Assembly: GCA_039881145.1 (NCBI GenBank)
Contig: JAYKKI010000008.1
Coordinates: 35,859,001 to 35,923,000, forward strand
Length of the DNA: 64,000 nt
From: Druceiella hillmani
Lineage: Eukaryota; Arthropoda; Insecta; Lepidoptera; Hepialidae
Reading direction: 5' to 3'
This document shows, in pieces, positions 49,840-62,335 of this stretch. The stretch's first letter is position 1. Each line of letters opens with the position of its first letter. A model generated the notes under the pieces. It saw only the letters and a program-made list of their open reading frames with translations, did no database searches and was not told the origin of the DNA. The translations under genes were made by a program, and so were the position numbers.

Positions 49840-50340
49840 AGCCACACAGAATCACTTTATTGCCCATCTGTCGGTCTGTTCGGACCGTTTTTCTTAGGAA
49901 CGCGTAGAGGTATCAAGTTGATATTAACTACTTAGATCTACGGACCCTAAGAAGTGTAAAATAACAAGTTTTTAAGTCAACGCAATCAAGAACACTCCTA
50001 AAAATACGACCATTTATTCTGCATATTTTGACACTAGCAAATACATCAAAACTTATAGGGTACTTTTTGTTAACTTACAATCATGAAATTTGGCAAGAAG
50101 TAAGGTCTCATTGCATAAGTAAAAGAAAAAATCGGAAAATCATTAATTTATAGTTATATCATACTAAAAAAAAGGTTTTTTATATATGAGCCTGTGAAAG
50201 AAATAGTACGCAATACATTTTCGATCTAAAAAATAAAAATTTTGTAAATGGTTTAATAGGACTATTAAATGTTTTTAAATACCTATATGTATATGGAACC
50301 CTTGTAATACGAGTTACATTCTTACTTGACTGGTTTCTTT
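49840..50340 (+). repeat. Lepidopteran-type interspersed repeat, copy A
   Basis: Ordered phrases match a repeat I recognise across moth and butterfly genomes: GAGGTATCAAGTTGATATTA, TAGATCTACGGACCCTAAG, CTTATAGGGTACTTTTTGTT, ATCATGAAATTTGGCAAGAA, GGAACCCTTGTAATACGAG and a final CTTGACTGGTTT (usual form CACTTGGCCGGTTT). No class is assigned here. It shares its structure with the copy at 52115-52700. Confidence 0.75.
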
Positions 50341-51099
50341 TATGTAATACTGACCATCAAATAATTTACAACTGCTCTACATATGATTATCCAGTATAAA
50401 GTAAATATCTGAAAGTGATATTTCCACGTATAGAAATTACTTAACGTATAGAAATTACTTAAACGTATAGAAATTACTTAAAATTAAGTTAATTGCAGTA
50501 ATTTGAGAGATTTTACTACGTTCTTTAATATTTTTTTTAATTTAATACTGGTCTTTTATTGATTACTTTTTCATACGTTTAAATTAGATTAAAGACAATA
50601 GTCTGGTTAGCAAATCCATAGTACCAGTACAAATATCCATTAAGCCGCGAGTATTTCTAAAGCATTCGTAATATAAGTGGTATAAATTCGGCATGACTCA
50701 TCATTTTGGAGCAGCATTACGGATATATATAAGGAGGACATATTATTCGTTTCGCCCATTTAAGCTTATATTTACATATTTTAAAGCAGTAAGTATCAAA
50801 GGATATTAAGTATTTAATAAAAGATATTAACGTCTGTTTCCACTCAATCGAGCGTTCGTAATGTCGGTTTTCAAGAAATTTTTCAGTAATATACCGGCGA
50901 TGATTCCGTAAACAAATAATAATAACGACGTGAATGTAACATATAATATAATGACGTGAGGGTAAACAGATAATAACCATCCGTTTACGTTCAAGTAAAC
51001 GTAATAAGAAACTAGTTCACAATTTAAAACGTGACCGAAACAAAAAACAAATCTTCCACTAGTTTAACACAATTACAAAAATTGTATCCGATATTGAGA
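50341..51099. other. AT-rich DNA with a short tandem array
   Basis: An 18 bp unit ACGTATAGAAATTACTTA is repeated three times at 50426-50480, directly after GATATTTCCACGTA (50417). The rest is unrecognised. Confidence 0.7.
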
Positions 51100-51430
51100 A
51101 AAAAGCGAGCGTCTAGAAAAGAAATTCGAACCGAACCAAATGCAGCACACACTCAACATCCGCTCCCAAAACTCGACCCCTAATTAAATTGATCACTCCC
51201 CGAGTTAAAACTAAAAGTGAATATTGACTCAAGAAAGTAGGAAAGTAAAGCAAGCACCTGAGCAAAGAGTATTTAATAAGCGACCTCTATTTGAACGTGC
51301 GGTATCTTGTGCGGCGTTAATTAACTGCGAGGGAGTTGGCCTGTTGTTTTCGTAAACCGCACCGCCACGTCGTCGCTCGTAGAGATACAAAGGGAATGGG
51401 AGATGGCCCTTTTAGGTTAAACGTACGTTA
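51100..51430. promoter_or_regulatory. GC-richer island, candidate conserved non-coding element
   Basis: CCGCACCGCCACGTCGTCGC (51357-51376), GGGAATGGGAGATGGCCC and ACGTACGTTACGCGGTGGGCC stand out. GTTAATTAACTGCG gives a perfect TTAATTAA palindrome near 51317. No open frame. Confidence 0.3.
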
Positions 51431-51444
51431 CGCGGTGGGCCTGT

Positions 51445-51726
51445 AGACTTTAGTATCATATTAATGAACATTTCATTCGCATTCGTTTAGTTCTTTGTGA
51501 ACGGAGGGGAGGGGGCAGGGGACTTTGGTATAATATTAATGAACGTTTGATCTGAATTCGTTTAGATCCTTGTGAACGGAAAGGGGGCTTTAGTACCATA
51601 TTAATAAAAGTTTTTATTCGCATTTGTTTAGATCCTTGTGGACGGGGGGGGGGAGGGAACTTTATATTTTATATATCATATTAATGAAAGTTTGATTCTC
51701 GTTCATTGATGTCATTGTGAACAGAG
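51445..51726. repeat. Minisatellite of 65-80 bp units, each with an ATTAAT(G/A)A core
   Basis: Four diverged copies begin near 51445, 51520, 51587 and 51657. Each has CATATTAATGAA-type text (ATTAATGA at 51460, 51535 and 51680; ATTAATAA at 51600), then an (A/T)TTCG..TTTAG..C..TGTGAACGG phrase and, in the first three, a G-rich run including nine consecutive G near 51644-51652. Confidence 0.9.
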
Positions 51727-52114
51727 TTTAAGGTTAGGTACGCTTTCAGTAGGAACTTGTAAAGTAATAATTATAATTAAGCTTATTATACGTTAATATT
51801 ACTGTTGATAATGTTGTTTATTAACAATTTCCGAATATTAGCAATATTTAGAATTTGTTTACGAATATTTTATTACATTTCAATTACCTATATCTTATGT
51901 ATTTTCTGAGCTAATACTTAAAAAAAAATAAATAATTGGGAACTTTTGAAATTATTGCTATGAAATTGTTTAAAATTTAATAAGAAACAAAATATATACG
52001 TGCAACCGACAACGGTTTTTAGTGGTGCTAAAAGAAAATGAGATTAGGCCGATTTCTTGTTAACGTAAGATGCGCTATTTTATGACATATTATTATTTAA
52101 TGTTTTTTTAAGAT
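51727..52114. other. AT-rich DNA, nothing recognised
   Basis: No feature is seen. Confidence 0.5.
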
Positions 52115-52700
52115 TCCGTACTTCTAAAGGAAAAAAGGGACACGTATTAAAACACTTCCTTGTCGGTCTGCCTGCTTATCAAGACCCTTTTTCTTATGAA
52201 AGCCTAGAAGTATCAAAATGAAATCAATGTCAAATATTTAGGTCTACTGTCTCTTGAAGCTGTAAAGGAAAAAATCCGAAAAGTTTAGTTATATAGCATA
52301 AAAACATACATTTTTTTGTTTATGCACCTTTGAAAGATATAGTAAGCAATACATTTACGTTTCGTCTATTTATGCCGCATATTTGGATATTCGTAAATAA
52401 ACGAAAACCTGTAGGGTACTTTCTGTCCGCCTAGAATCAGGAAATGTGGCAAGAAACAAAACCTCACTGCCCAAGTGAAAGAAAAAATCCGAAAATTTTT
52501 AACTTTTCATTACATCACGTAAAAAAATCTTTTTCTTAAATATGCGCCTGTGAAATATACAGTGGGCAATAATTTCTAATCTAAAGAATTAATTTTGTTG
52601 AAATAGGTTAATAGGATTTTTATGTACAATTAAATATTTATACATTCCTAAATGTTTACGGATCCCTCGTAGTGCGACTTCCACTCGTGCTTGATAGGTT
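52115..52700 (+). repeat. Lepidopteran-type interspersed repeat, copy B
   Basis: Same family and orientation as 49840-50340 but longer: GATTCCGTACTTCTAAAGG, GTCGGTCTGCCTGCTT, TAGGTCTACTGTCTCTTGAA, AAAACCTGTAGGGTACTTTC, AGAATCAGGAAATGTGGCAA, GGATCCCTCGTAGTGCGACT and CCACTCGTGCTTGATAGGTT at the end. Confidence 0.8.
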
Positions 52701-53511
52701 TTTTACAATTATAAGTATCAACAACTTTAATATCTCTACACAAATACTAAAATAAGATCTATTCATAGTAGCAGTTAAGGAGGTGATTTATAGAAAAGAC
52801 CGTTAATTTCCTGTTACAGCAAGCGTAACAATGTACATTGAAAGTGAGTTCCTCGTTTGTGATATAAATCAATTGCACGCCCTAAACGGTTTCGTCAACC
52901 TTTTTTTGTCAAGACTTCCGCTAATTTGGCCATACATATACCGGCTTTTCCACGACACAACATGCTTGTTCCTTTCAAAATCCATCCGCCGTTTCTATAG
53001 AATACGTACTCCTTTGCTAAATGAGGTATTACATGTATTGAGTGACGCCAAAGTTACAATGAACATTGTGAGCATTTTATTTATGTTATCCTCATAGCAC
53101 AGTACCTTATTAATTTCGAAGAATTGTGTAATTGCCAAACTCGTAAGTATTCAAATTGTGTGACAAGTTTTTCATTTACATTGGAATGCTTTAAAAGGCG
53201 ATAGATGCAGGAATACCTTATTACTAACAAGAATTACTTATTGAAAAAAGTTATTCTTGGGAAGCATGTTGGCAGACAAATTTACAAATTGACAAATCAC
53301 TTTGGCAGACAAATTTAGATAATGGTGAGTCACTCCAATTTAACGACTTAGAAATGCAAACACAACACAACGGTGATCTCTTCATTCCCTAACAGGGAGC
53401 AGAAATTATTTTAAACAAAGGTGTGACTTTATTGGAAATATACGAACTTCCGGGAAATTGCTAAATTTAAATGTAACGTGATGCCAAAATTTTATTTCAT
53501 TTCAAAAAATC
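52701..53511. other. AT-rich DNA with an unconvincing open frame
   Basis: An 88-codon plus-strand frame (52831-53097) follows an acceptor-like TTTCCTGTTACAG, but it has no domain and its composition matches surrounding DNA. A direct repeat TTGGCAGACAAATTTA occurs at about 53268 and 53301. Confidence 0.4.
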
Positions 53512-53831
53512 GTGAGACATAATGGGACGCCTGATAGATGGGAAAGATTTTATTTCTTTACATTTTTATAATGAAATATTTTCGTTTGACGAATTGAAAA
53601 CAAAACCAATATTCAAATAGTTTTTGAAAATAAACTATAAATTTAATTCTACATTTTTATTTTTATGAAATATTTTATCACAGAAATACTTCTTAAAGAT
53701 CAATCAAAAATATATATTTATTTTTATAATACTAATAACCGACAAGAGGCGAAGATGGCCGAATTAAGTCTGAAAGAACCGACAAGACTGCTGGCTTAAT
53801 TCCCATCCAGACGCCCCATTAGATGTTTCAC
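53512..53831. mobile_element. Probable MITE, about 320 bp with ~32 bp terminal inverted repeats
   Basis: Left end GTGAGACATAATGGGACGCC (from 53512, continuing TGATAGATGGGAA) and right end TTCCCATCCAGACGCCCCAT (from 53800, continuing TAGATGTTTCAC) are imperfect inverted copies. The interior carries a second inverted pair GAATTAAG...CTTAATTC and a direct repeat ACCGACAAGA. No coding capacity. Target-site duplication is not clear. Confidence 0.65.
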
Positions 53832-54278
53832 ATAGAAAAAGAGGTCAGATTTTATTTAAAAGGCGAAAAAAATTATAACACAAAACAATTTTATTTATTA
53901 TTATCAATGTAATTTTTATACATAGTACAGTAATATTTCAAGAATGATTTTTCATATCACATTTTTCACAAGTGTGGCAAGATAAAGTGGATATGAACGT
54001 AATCATAAATGATAAATTATTACCATGTAAATGTATGTAATAAATGTTAATCTATCTGAAAATGAACTAACTTTAATTTAAATTGAAATCACCAAAGTTT
54101 ATATAACATATTAAACTAAACTTATATAGAAAATTAATAAGCTTTGTGCAAGAATTGTACCGAATGTCATAAAGTAGAGAAATATCGGTGCTGCGATATT
54201 TAGAACATGCTGCAAAATTCATTAGCAGCCAGCTAATGCATTTTTATTTTTTAATATGTAATATATGTAGATGTATGT

Positions 54279-54354
<76 letters not shown>

Positions 54355-54710
54355 AAAATAACAATTTTTTACTAACTTCAGTAGTGATTGAAAAATTATT
54401 AAAAATTTTCAATGAATCTTTCAGTACTCTGACAAACATCTCAATAATAAAACTGTTCATAATGCTTATACAGTACTTTTACCACAATGTTTGTGTGGTT
54501 TAATAATCCACGATTATACTTCCATTGTAACCACGCTCCGATTTTCAATGTCCCTCAATTTTCCGGTTTGTTTTAATCATTCTATTTTTTTCGGCTCCTT
54601 TTAAATATTTATATGCCTTCTTACGCTAAAATGTTCTAGTAGCTTGTTTCATGCATAAACTACAAAATAATTTCCATCGGTAACACTCATTTTTTCGTTA
54701 AAATTCTCTC
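53832..54710. other. AT-rich DNA with a (TA)n tract
   Basis: A (TA)n tract of about 35 units lies at 54280-54351. Otherwise nothing is recognised. Confidence 0.6.
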
Positions 54711-54748
54711 TTACGTTTCCAGCGATGAATAATTTGCTGGAAACGTAA
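54711..54748. repeat. Perfect 13 bp inverted repeat with 12 nt spacer
   Basis: TTACGTTTCCAGC at 54711-54723 and its exact complement GCTGGAAACGTAA at 54736-54748. Confidence 0.95.
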
Positions 54749-55849
54749 TAACTTTTTTCATATAGTTGAGGTAAGCAAAATTACGAAGCTAGGCAACTCG
54801 GTGAGTAAATAAAGGACACTAGGAACTTACTTGTAAGGATTCATTAGGATTTAACAAAATGTTCACTTTACTGTATTTTTACTTACATGTTAACCATCAT
54901 TGAGTTTCTCTTAAAACACCTCATAAATTTCTAATTAAAACGCGAAAGAACTACTATGACTGAAAATAGATTAAGCGGCCTTTGCATACTATGCTGGCGT
55001 AAAAAGTAATTAATTAAAAAAAATGTGAAAGAAAATTATGCCTTCGAAAATTTGCAAAAGATCCAAGAACCAAAACAAAAGAAGATATCTTATAAATTTT
55101 CGCTTCGAATAAGAGTAATTAGTTTATATTTACTCGTTCCCTATTGTAATAAGGTTGTCTCCTTTTTTAACGAAAAGCGAAGACAAAAATTGAAAAAATA
55201 AATACGCAAAAAACAATACTTATTTCGCTAGCTTCAGCTCATTCATAGTTGATACATTTAATTTTTCCGAGAAATGCGATCAAATTCTGGTAATAGTTAA
55301 AAATGAGATAAATTAATTAATATGCGCAAAAATAAGATACTTTAGTCAATTTAATTGAATCGTTGTAGTACACATTGCGTTCATTTAAAATGATGTATAA
55401 ACTGCTTTTGTTTTAAAATACGGATAGTAAATTTAGCAGTCACTTTTACGTTCAATAGCATTTTATACCTTTCAAAATACGAGTAAATGGATAAATCTCC
55501 AAGCCAAATCTCCAATAAAATTCTTACATTGCTCAACACCGTGCTGTAGTTACTTACTCCAATTATTTCACAAATTAAACCATGAAAAGATATTATTAAT
55601 GAAAACATTTAATGTATTATTAACGGGCTCATATTAAGATAAGAATGCGTTCCAGTAATATTCATTATGTAAAACAAAAACATTCAACTTACATTAACTT
55701 TTTTTCCAAATTTCTCTTAAGCTGAAATTCAATTCTCATAGTTAATTAAGAAAGTCTACTACTATTTTGATTACACGACTGGCTGCAATTCAATATAAAT
55801 TACCACAACAATGGAATCCCTCGTTAAGATAAAACCCTCCATCCTTTAA
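54749..55849. other. AT-rich DNA, nothing recognised
   Basis: No gene signal. The minus frame 55381-55608 has no domain. Confidence 0.5.
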
Positions 55850-56480
55850 CTAATTACAGTGCGTAAACTAATCAGGAAACAAAACGACGGAGGCACAAAA
55901 AAGGCCACCTTTAATTAACAGAAAATATTCTTCACCAACAGAGCGACATACTGTTTTTTGTCGACGCTAATGGAATTAAATGGACTTAAGGCCCCTCTGA
56001 GTACTCCACAAATCAATGGCTGAGAGTTGGAAAGGTCGAACGGATATCATTGAAAGGCCAAGTTTTTATTGTACAAAATTGATCGCCTATTTTCTAAGGT
56101 GATCATTCTGCTTATATATTGATATTGGTTTAGGAGGCACATCGCTAAGTTGATTGCGGCGAGAGTTAAGTTGCCTTACGGGAAATAGATATGTAGCCCT
56201 AATGTCCTTCATGCTTTTATTTAATATTCAATTAATTTACCAGCGTATATTATGTGCCAACTACATTAAACAAACATAAAAATGTAGTTTGTTATTAAAA
56301 AAAATTATTAATATTTTGTTCTCGCCGTGTTGTGCTTTGTTAATTACAAGGTTACAGGGTTTGAAGGCGTGGCGCACTGCGGAATCCCGGTTACGATTCT
56401 CGGCCGTTCATCGAGCCGAATTGGAGTTGTGTTTCTAATCGCGTTGATGTTAAAAATAAATAACGGCGGGAGTGCTACTG
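55850..56480. promoter_or_regulatory. Two GC-richer patches, candidate conserved non-coding elements
   Basis: 55860-56180 has CGACGGAGGCAC, CCTTTAATTAACAG and GGACTTAAGGCCCC. 56320-56480 has GGCGTGGCGCACTGCGG and CGGCCGTTCATCGAGCCG. The 88-codon frame from 56327 over the second patch has no recognisable domain. Confidence 0.25.
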
Positions 56481-57599
56481 ATGCTAGAAGCTACACACTG
56501 CTGTCTAAGAATGCAATGAGAACTATTTCTAATAATATGCACATTTGTATCTTTCCACTATCTTATAAAATCATTTTTTGGAACTTCTCTTAACAGTATG
56601 ATTTGTTAAAGTATAGGTCAACCTTATGTATATTCATGTCAACCTTATGTATATTCAATTTGATTGAGAACTTGTGAGTAGGCAGGCTAGTTTAATAAAG
56701 ATTTATTTCCTATTTTTATTTTGTTTTTCTTCGAGGAGTATTTGTCTTCTTTCAATTTTCCTTCCTGAATTTTTTGAAAAATAATTTTAAAAAATATTTA
56801 ACCCAAATATAAGTATATCAGACCAAATTTTCAAAGAAATTATTTTTTATTTCAAGGAAATTATGATTTTCCAGCAAATAAAAAAACAATCAAATACTTT
56901 ATAAATTAAGAAAATATTTATAGAAAAAAGTTTAAACACATTAAAACATAGAACTTAGAAGTTTACTTTGCAATTAAAAGCTTTTATTTGGTAAAACTTC
57001 CGTATATAAAAATATTATATTAATTTTCCTAATGTTAAATTAGACTATACATTAAACAGAGAAAAAAATACTCATTAGTTTGAAAATAATGAATTTTTTT
57101 ATTAAATATATTTGTAATCACCAATAACATAAAATAAAGAAAATGTCGAAGTCATTAAATTCCTAGAAAGTTGAACTTGTCAAAGCATCACTATGCTCGA
57201 GTGTGGTCAGAAGGAAAGACGACTAATGAATTTCCGGATATTCGTTGTGCTGTAACACTCTAAAGTTGATTGCTAATGTTTCAATATAATGTATTCTAAT
57301 AGTTTTTAAACCGTCCAGATAAAAATAAAAGATAAATGTTTTTTAAATATATACTGTTTTCATGATAAAGGTAATGAAAATTCTATTAGTATGCGTTTGT
57401 ATATTTATTGGTTGTTTTGTTATCATTACTACACCTGCTTCTTTTTGTATTTTTTTTTTAATTTAATAATTTTTTTCTTTATGTATTTTACGTAAGTTTT
57501 CTTATTTTCATTTATCCCACAAGGACTGTTCATCGAAACCAAAACTCCAGTTTGTCGCATCAAAAATTTATCTAGCCGAAACTTTAGCCGAATGCGAAA
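56481..57599. other. AT-rich DNA with a small duplication
   Basis: GTCAACCTTATGTATATTCA is tandemly duplicated at 56617-56657. No gene. Confidence 0.5.
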
Positions 57600-58420
57600 A
57601 TAAACGCAACAATTTTTCCGGCGCACCGCAGAGACGCGGACAGTTTTAATTAATACGTTAGCTCATAAATTTTATCTCTTCCAAACAAAGTATCTTTATG
57701 AATTACTCGCGGGCGAAGGGCGGGGGCGGCGGGCCCGCCTCGTCATGCAGTACTGTTATCAATTAACGCCTGTCTCAGGAACAACCCTCGTCGGCTGAGG
57801 AACATGACAGGAATGTCCTTGATTATGAATACGAAATTACATTAAGTAAAGTTACCAACATTGTAGAATTTTCCTTATCGCTAGCACTTTGAGAGTAGAT
57901 CTCATTACCGAGTCTGAGGGCGAGGCATGCGCTGGCCTCCCCGTAGGTAGCTTTAATGCCCGGCCCCAGTATTAGTAGGTAAAGCAAATCTGATACGTTT
58001 TATAAATTGGGAGCACAGCGCCGCGGTTCGTCTCGGTGATTTAGCCGGGGCATCTAAGAAAGGTCTCGGGTCCTTTATATCTAATCTCCTTTTTGTTGCG
58101 AGATAAAATGTGGGCGTATTTTATTTTACGTTTTGCTGAAAATGGAAGATTATTTTAATAGTAGTGAATTATTCAATAGGCCCGTGGACGGTATCTAATG
58201 CGGAAGTTTTGTTATATCGTGGCCAGCGTGTAATGATAAAGCCATTTTTCTTTACGCGGGTTTATGACGGCTATTCGGACCGGAATAGTGTGTACGAGCG
58301 CTTGTAACAATTTATTAATGATGTAATCTCGAAGGTTTTGAGGTAAGAGCGGGGATTAAGTCTGGTAAAAGGCTTTGGGGATAGCGGTGGCTTAATCAAG
58401 AGTAATGGCAGGTTTATAAA
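57600..58420. promoter_or_regulatory. Longest GC-rich island in the window, candidate regulatory cluster
   Basis: About 800 bp with repeated GC-rich blocks (CGGGCGAAGGGCGGGGGCGG at 57710, CCCGGCCCCAGTATTAG at 57959, CAGCGCCGCGGTTCG at 58016) interleaved with ATTA/TTTAT-type words. No frame stays open, and I see no splice-flanked coding block. A CpG-rich promoter of a gene outside the window or a cluster of enhancers are both possible. Confidence 0.35.
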
Positions 58421-60689
58421 TGTGCCTTGTTTTGGACCTTTATTTTGTTTTGCTGGAATTGGTGGATTTATAAATATTACTTACGTACCTTGTTATAAAA
58501 TGCTATAAAAATCTTTTTCTTTACAGTGAAACATAAAATTACTGATTGCTATTGATATTTTTTAGCCAAGTTTCTTGTCAAAATGGCTTCTATCATGATT
58601 ACATCCATCTTAAAAAATAATATATGTCACGTCTAATTAGTACAGTAAATATCACGTAACCATCTAATGAATCAGAAAATTGCTTTGCCATTTTAAAAAG
58701 AAATTATTTAATAGCGTCCATATGTCATAAATATTAATTTAAAATAGTACATGGTTATGCACATTTTAGATGGTTAATGAGCATTATTTACTTACTGACA
58801 ATATTTTAAATGTCTGCATATAATTTGACACTTCTTCCTAATTATATTTTTTTGGGATCAAAAGACAAATAATTAAAGTACTGATATATTGAAAACTGTA
58901 AATATATACTGATGTTTCCATGACAACATTTTCTTCTATATTTTCCTTTTTTTTCACAACTCAATTTTTTTTCTCTATGTTATACAATATATTGTTTTTA
59001 GACGTATTTATATTCACAAACTTTTCAAAGCTTCGTATAGATACTATCACTTTTTCCTTGAATATACAGTAGTCATTACTGTAATAAACTTGAATAGTTA
59101 ATTTGTTCTAAATTTAAACAAATAAGGTAGGAGTATGTTACATTAAAATTAGGGTCACAAACTAACTCACCTTTTTTAAAGCTACGAACTAACAATTGGC
59201 TTAATTTCTTAATAACTAGGTTCATGTAAAACTGTTGAATTAAATTTTATATTAATTTATGCACCCCTCAAGACACAACGTGATACGACGACGTTAAATT
59301 ATTTTGTAGAATATAGATCAATGTAAGTTTGTACTCAAAAACGTTTACTATTATGTGGAAGTGGGTATATGTTGATAAATTATGCACAAATTGTAATATT
59401 ATTTTAACCAAACTTTTTCGTATTTTATTCGTAGTAATTTAACATTTGCTTAAATATTTTATAAGTATACAATATACAGGATATCCCTGCAGAGAAATAA
59501 ATTTGAAAAAGAACAAATTTCGCTATGAAGAACTAACTTGTTTGTTGCCTTCGCCAATAGAAGAATTTAAATGTAAATAAGTGGCAAGTTCTATTAAAGT
59601 TCCTTAAAAGATACAGAAAAATGATATTGTTTACAAAGAAAAAATATCACTTGCTTTCTAATGGATCTTTAATCGATTCGTTTTCACATTTAAGTTTTTG
59701 GAGGAATATCTATGAATATAATTTGCAAAGTTAATGTACTTAAATTATTTAATAATTTTTCATCATTTTACGCACCAATTTTCCCTTTTCTACATGATTT
59801 TCCATATTTTCTTATAGAGATAAGGTAACTGCGTGCATATTTCATTCGGAAAAAGCCACATTTTGTAATGTCTTTACTTAATTAAATTTTTCAGAAAAAA
59901 TTAATTATAATGAATTAATGCAAAATTAACCCCAAATACATTTAATGTATTTTCTGTTTATCCCTAAAGAATATTATAACTTTGTCTTCAATCCCGATAC
60001 AGAAACAATTTTTTTCTGATTTTTCCTTTATATATCCCCTTTATAATAACTTTATGCAAAATTTGAAATTTCCTTTTTTTCTTTTCCAAATTTGGTTCAT
60101 GCATTGGTTTGAGTGTTGGAAAGTGATTTTTTAACGTAAGTAATTAGTAAATTTATAATTTGACAGCAATGTTTTGTATACCTGCAAATTTTTCGATATT
60201 TGGAAAAGCCATTTGAAAAACTTAATTCCTGTTGTAGTGAAAGAAAAAGACAATCATTACATTTTTTTGGGCACTTTTACTTTTTATAATTTCTTATTGA
60301 ACTAGGAATTACTATAACTTAATCAAGCCCATAAATTTAATTCTCATTCCGTTGTTTATAACCTCGGAGTTTTTACAATTTTAGAACCACTTTTCAAGAA
60401 ATCTCGTAAATAAGTATTTCGATTAACAAATAGTAAAACATTTAATTTATATTTAATACACCATATACACGTAAAGTAGTAGAGAATATTTTATATTTTC
60501 ATAAGCTCAACCTTAAAATGTTGAAAGCATCTTTAAATGTAGAAAGCTCTATCTTCGCGTCCAGCAAAAAGTTTAGTTTCAGCTTAGAATCTAGGTAATT
60601 TCTCTGCGTATATAATTAATTTTCCTTTAGTATCCTTTAACGAAACAATAAACTACTATATTCAAATCAAATACAAAGAACACTATCGC
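58421..60689. other. AT-rich DNA, nothing recognised
   Basis: No gene, array or hairpin of note. Confidence 0.5.
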
Positions 60690-61350
60690 CATTTCTTCAA
60701 TACCCTTCCTCAACGTAACCTTCTTAATGACCTCATTAGGCTGATACCTCGCCACACATCGTCACTTCACTGCACAAACTTGAAACACAAAACAAGTTCA
60801 GTAGGAAATTCATAAATGATTCGCCCATTATACAACTGTACGTAATTTACGTTTTCACGTTAACTTGCGTAAACATCGAGTGGAGCCTTCGTCGTTTGTC
60901 GCTCCAGGGCCGCGCCTTGTCCCGCCGCTGCATACGCCATTAGTCTCAGTTTTTGCCCTTCACTATATTCAGCATCAAGTCTAATTAGTTCCTTCTACGA
61001 GCCGACGTCACTCCTCGCAGAATGTCGCTAATTATAGCACAGAGGGAAAATTTGAAATCGCCTCTTTGTACTGTATTGTTTATACGTGACGCATTCAAAT
61101 ATTTGTCTTTTTTTAGTTTATGAGTATGTTAAAGCGTCTGTGCTTTATTTTATGTTACGTCGTTAGTCGTTTTTGTCGGAGACATGGGGTGGGCGGAGCC
61201 TCGTTAATGCGAGAACGATTATTCTTTATACCTTTGGTGTTTTATGTGACGCTTATGTGTATTAGTCGTATATTAGAATTACTTGCGGTCCGCTGATTTT
61301 AATAATTCCAAGTTAAAATTGCGAGACGTTAATTACTGTTTTTATATTTG
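60690..61350. promoter_or_regulatory. GC-rich island, candidate regulatory region
   Basis: CTCCAGGGCCGCGCCTTGTC (60903-60922), CCCGCCGCTGCATACG and GAGCCGACGTCACTCC (TGACGTC-type CRE word near 61003) lie with AATTAG and CTAATTAT cores. GGGGTGGGCGGAGCC is at about 61186. No open frame. Confidence 0.3.
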
Positions 61351-62335
61351 GGAATGTCGTTAGTTTCATCTGGTTCGTTTAGTCCGTATTTCATTGAAGC
61401 TCTCAGTATTTGTTTTTAGGCTCTAGCACCAAATTTCAGTATTGCGTGGGATGTTTAGCTTCGTTTATTTAAAGTTCAAAAAGCTTCAGTTCTATGAAGG
61501 AAATTTCATCCATTAAACACAATTATACGACTGATATTAATTACAACAAATTTAGAAACTGGTTGCGTTAAATTAGCTAAGCTCTTGTGCGAGTTATATG
61601 AAACTTACATAATATTCCGTTAATATAATTAGTAACTTCAATTTTATCATTTAATTTCTTTTTCTTATAAATTTAAACGGAAGTATGAAAGAAAATTCAA
61701 TAATAATATTCAGGAAAAAAGTATTGGGTTTAGAATAGCTTTTAATAATTTGTCATATTTTCCGCGTCAAACCCTTTCATTTGATATTCATGTCAAGGGG
61801 GTTTTGAAAAAAAAGGTTTTCCGTATTGGGTTTACAACGGTATCATAGAATTTCTTGTGTTTCATTCGTTAAATTATTTTACTTAATATCCATATCAAGG
61901 GCTTGTGAAGAAAAAATTATTCAATGTTGCTTGTAAGATTGTGTCATATAATTTGTTATAATGGATTTAGATCGATATAAGGTTTTGCATCGTCACCAGG
62001 CAAAATGTTAAAACTTTAGCTTATTTATAAGTAGTTTGATTGTCAGATTTATCGCGGACAGGAAAAGTAAATTAATCAAAGCTTTGTAAAAAGATTTTAA
62101 TTTATTGTAACACAATCTAACTGAGAATGCTTTATACAATCGAATAATAAATGAACAATTCCTTATGAATAAATGACCATTTCATTGTAAAGACTAACCC
62201 CGATAGATTGCTTTCAAACTAAAACGTACTGTTTGTTTTCCTTGATTTAGGTATAGTTTAATACTGTACAAATTAGAAACTTTATATTGAGTACACAATA
62301 ATCTATTTCGAAAATAATTAGCAAAAAATTTGTAA
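61351..62335. other. AT-rich DNA with a possible diverged repeat pair
   Basis: CATTTGATATTCATGTCAAG (61778-61797) and CTTAATATCCATATCAAGGG (61882-61901) head two similar units about 104 bp apart, each followed by an A-rich run. This resembles parts of repeats common in Lepidoptera. Nothing coding. Confidence 0.35.

Noticed and set aside
52831..53097. 88-codon plus-strand frame after an acceptor-like pyrimidine tract
   Set aside because: No domain, no coding-type bias, and the nearest donor-like GTGAGT would leave an exon of about 24 bp.
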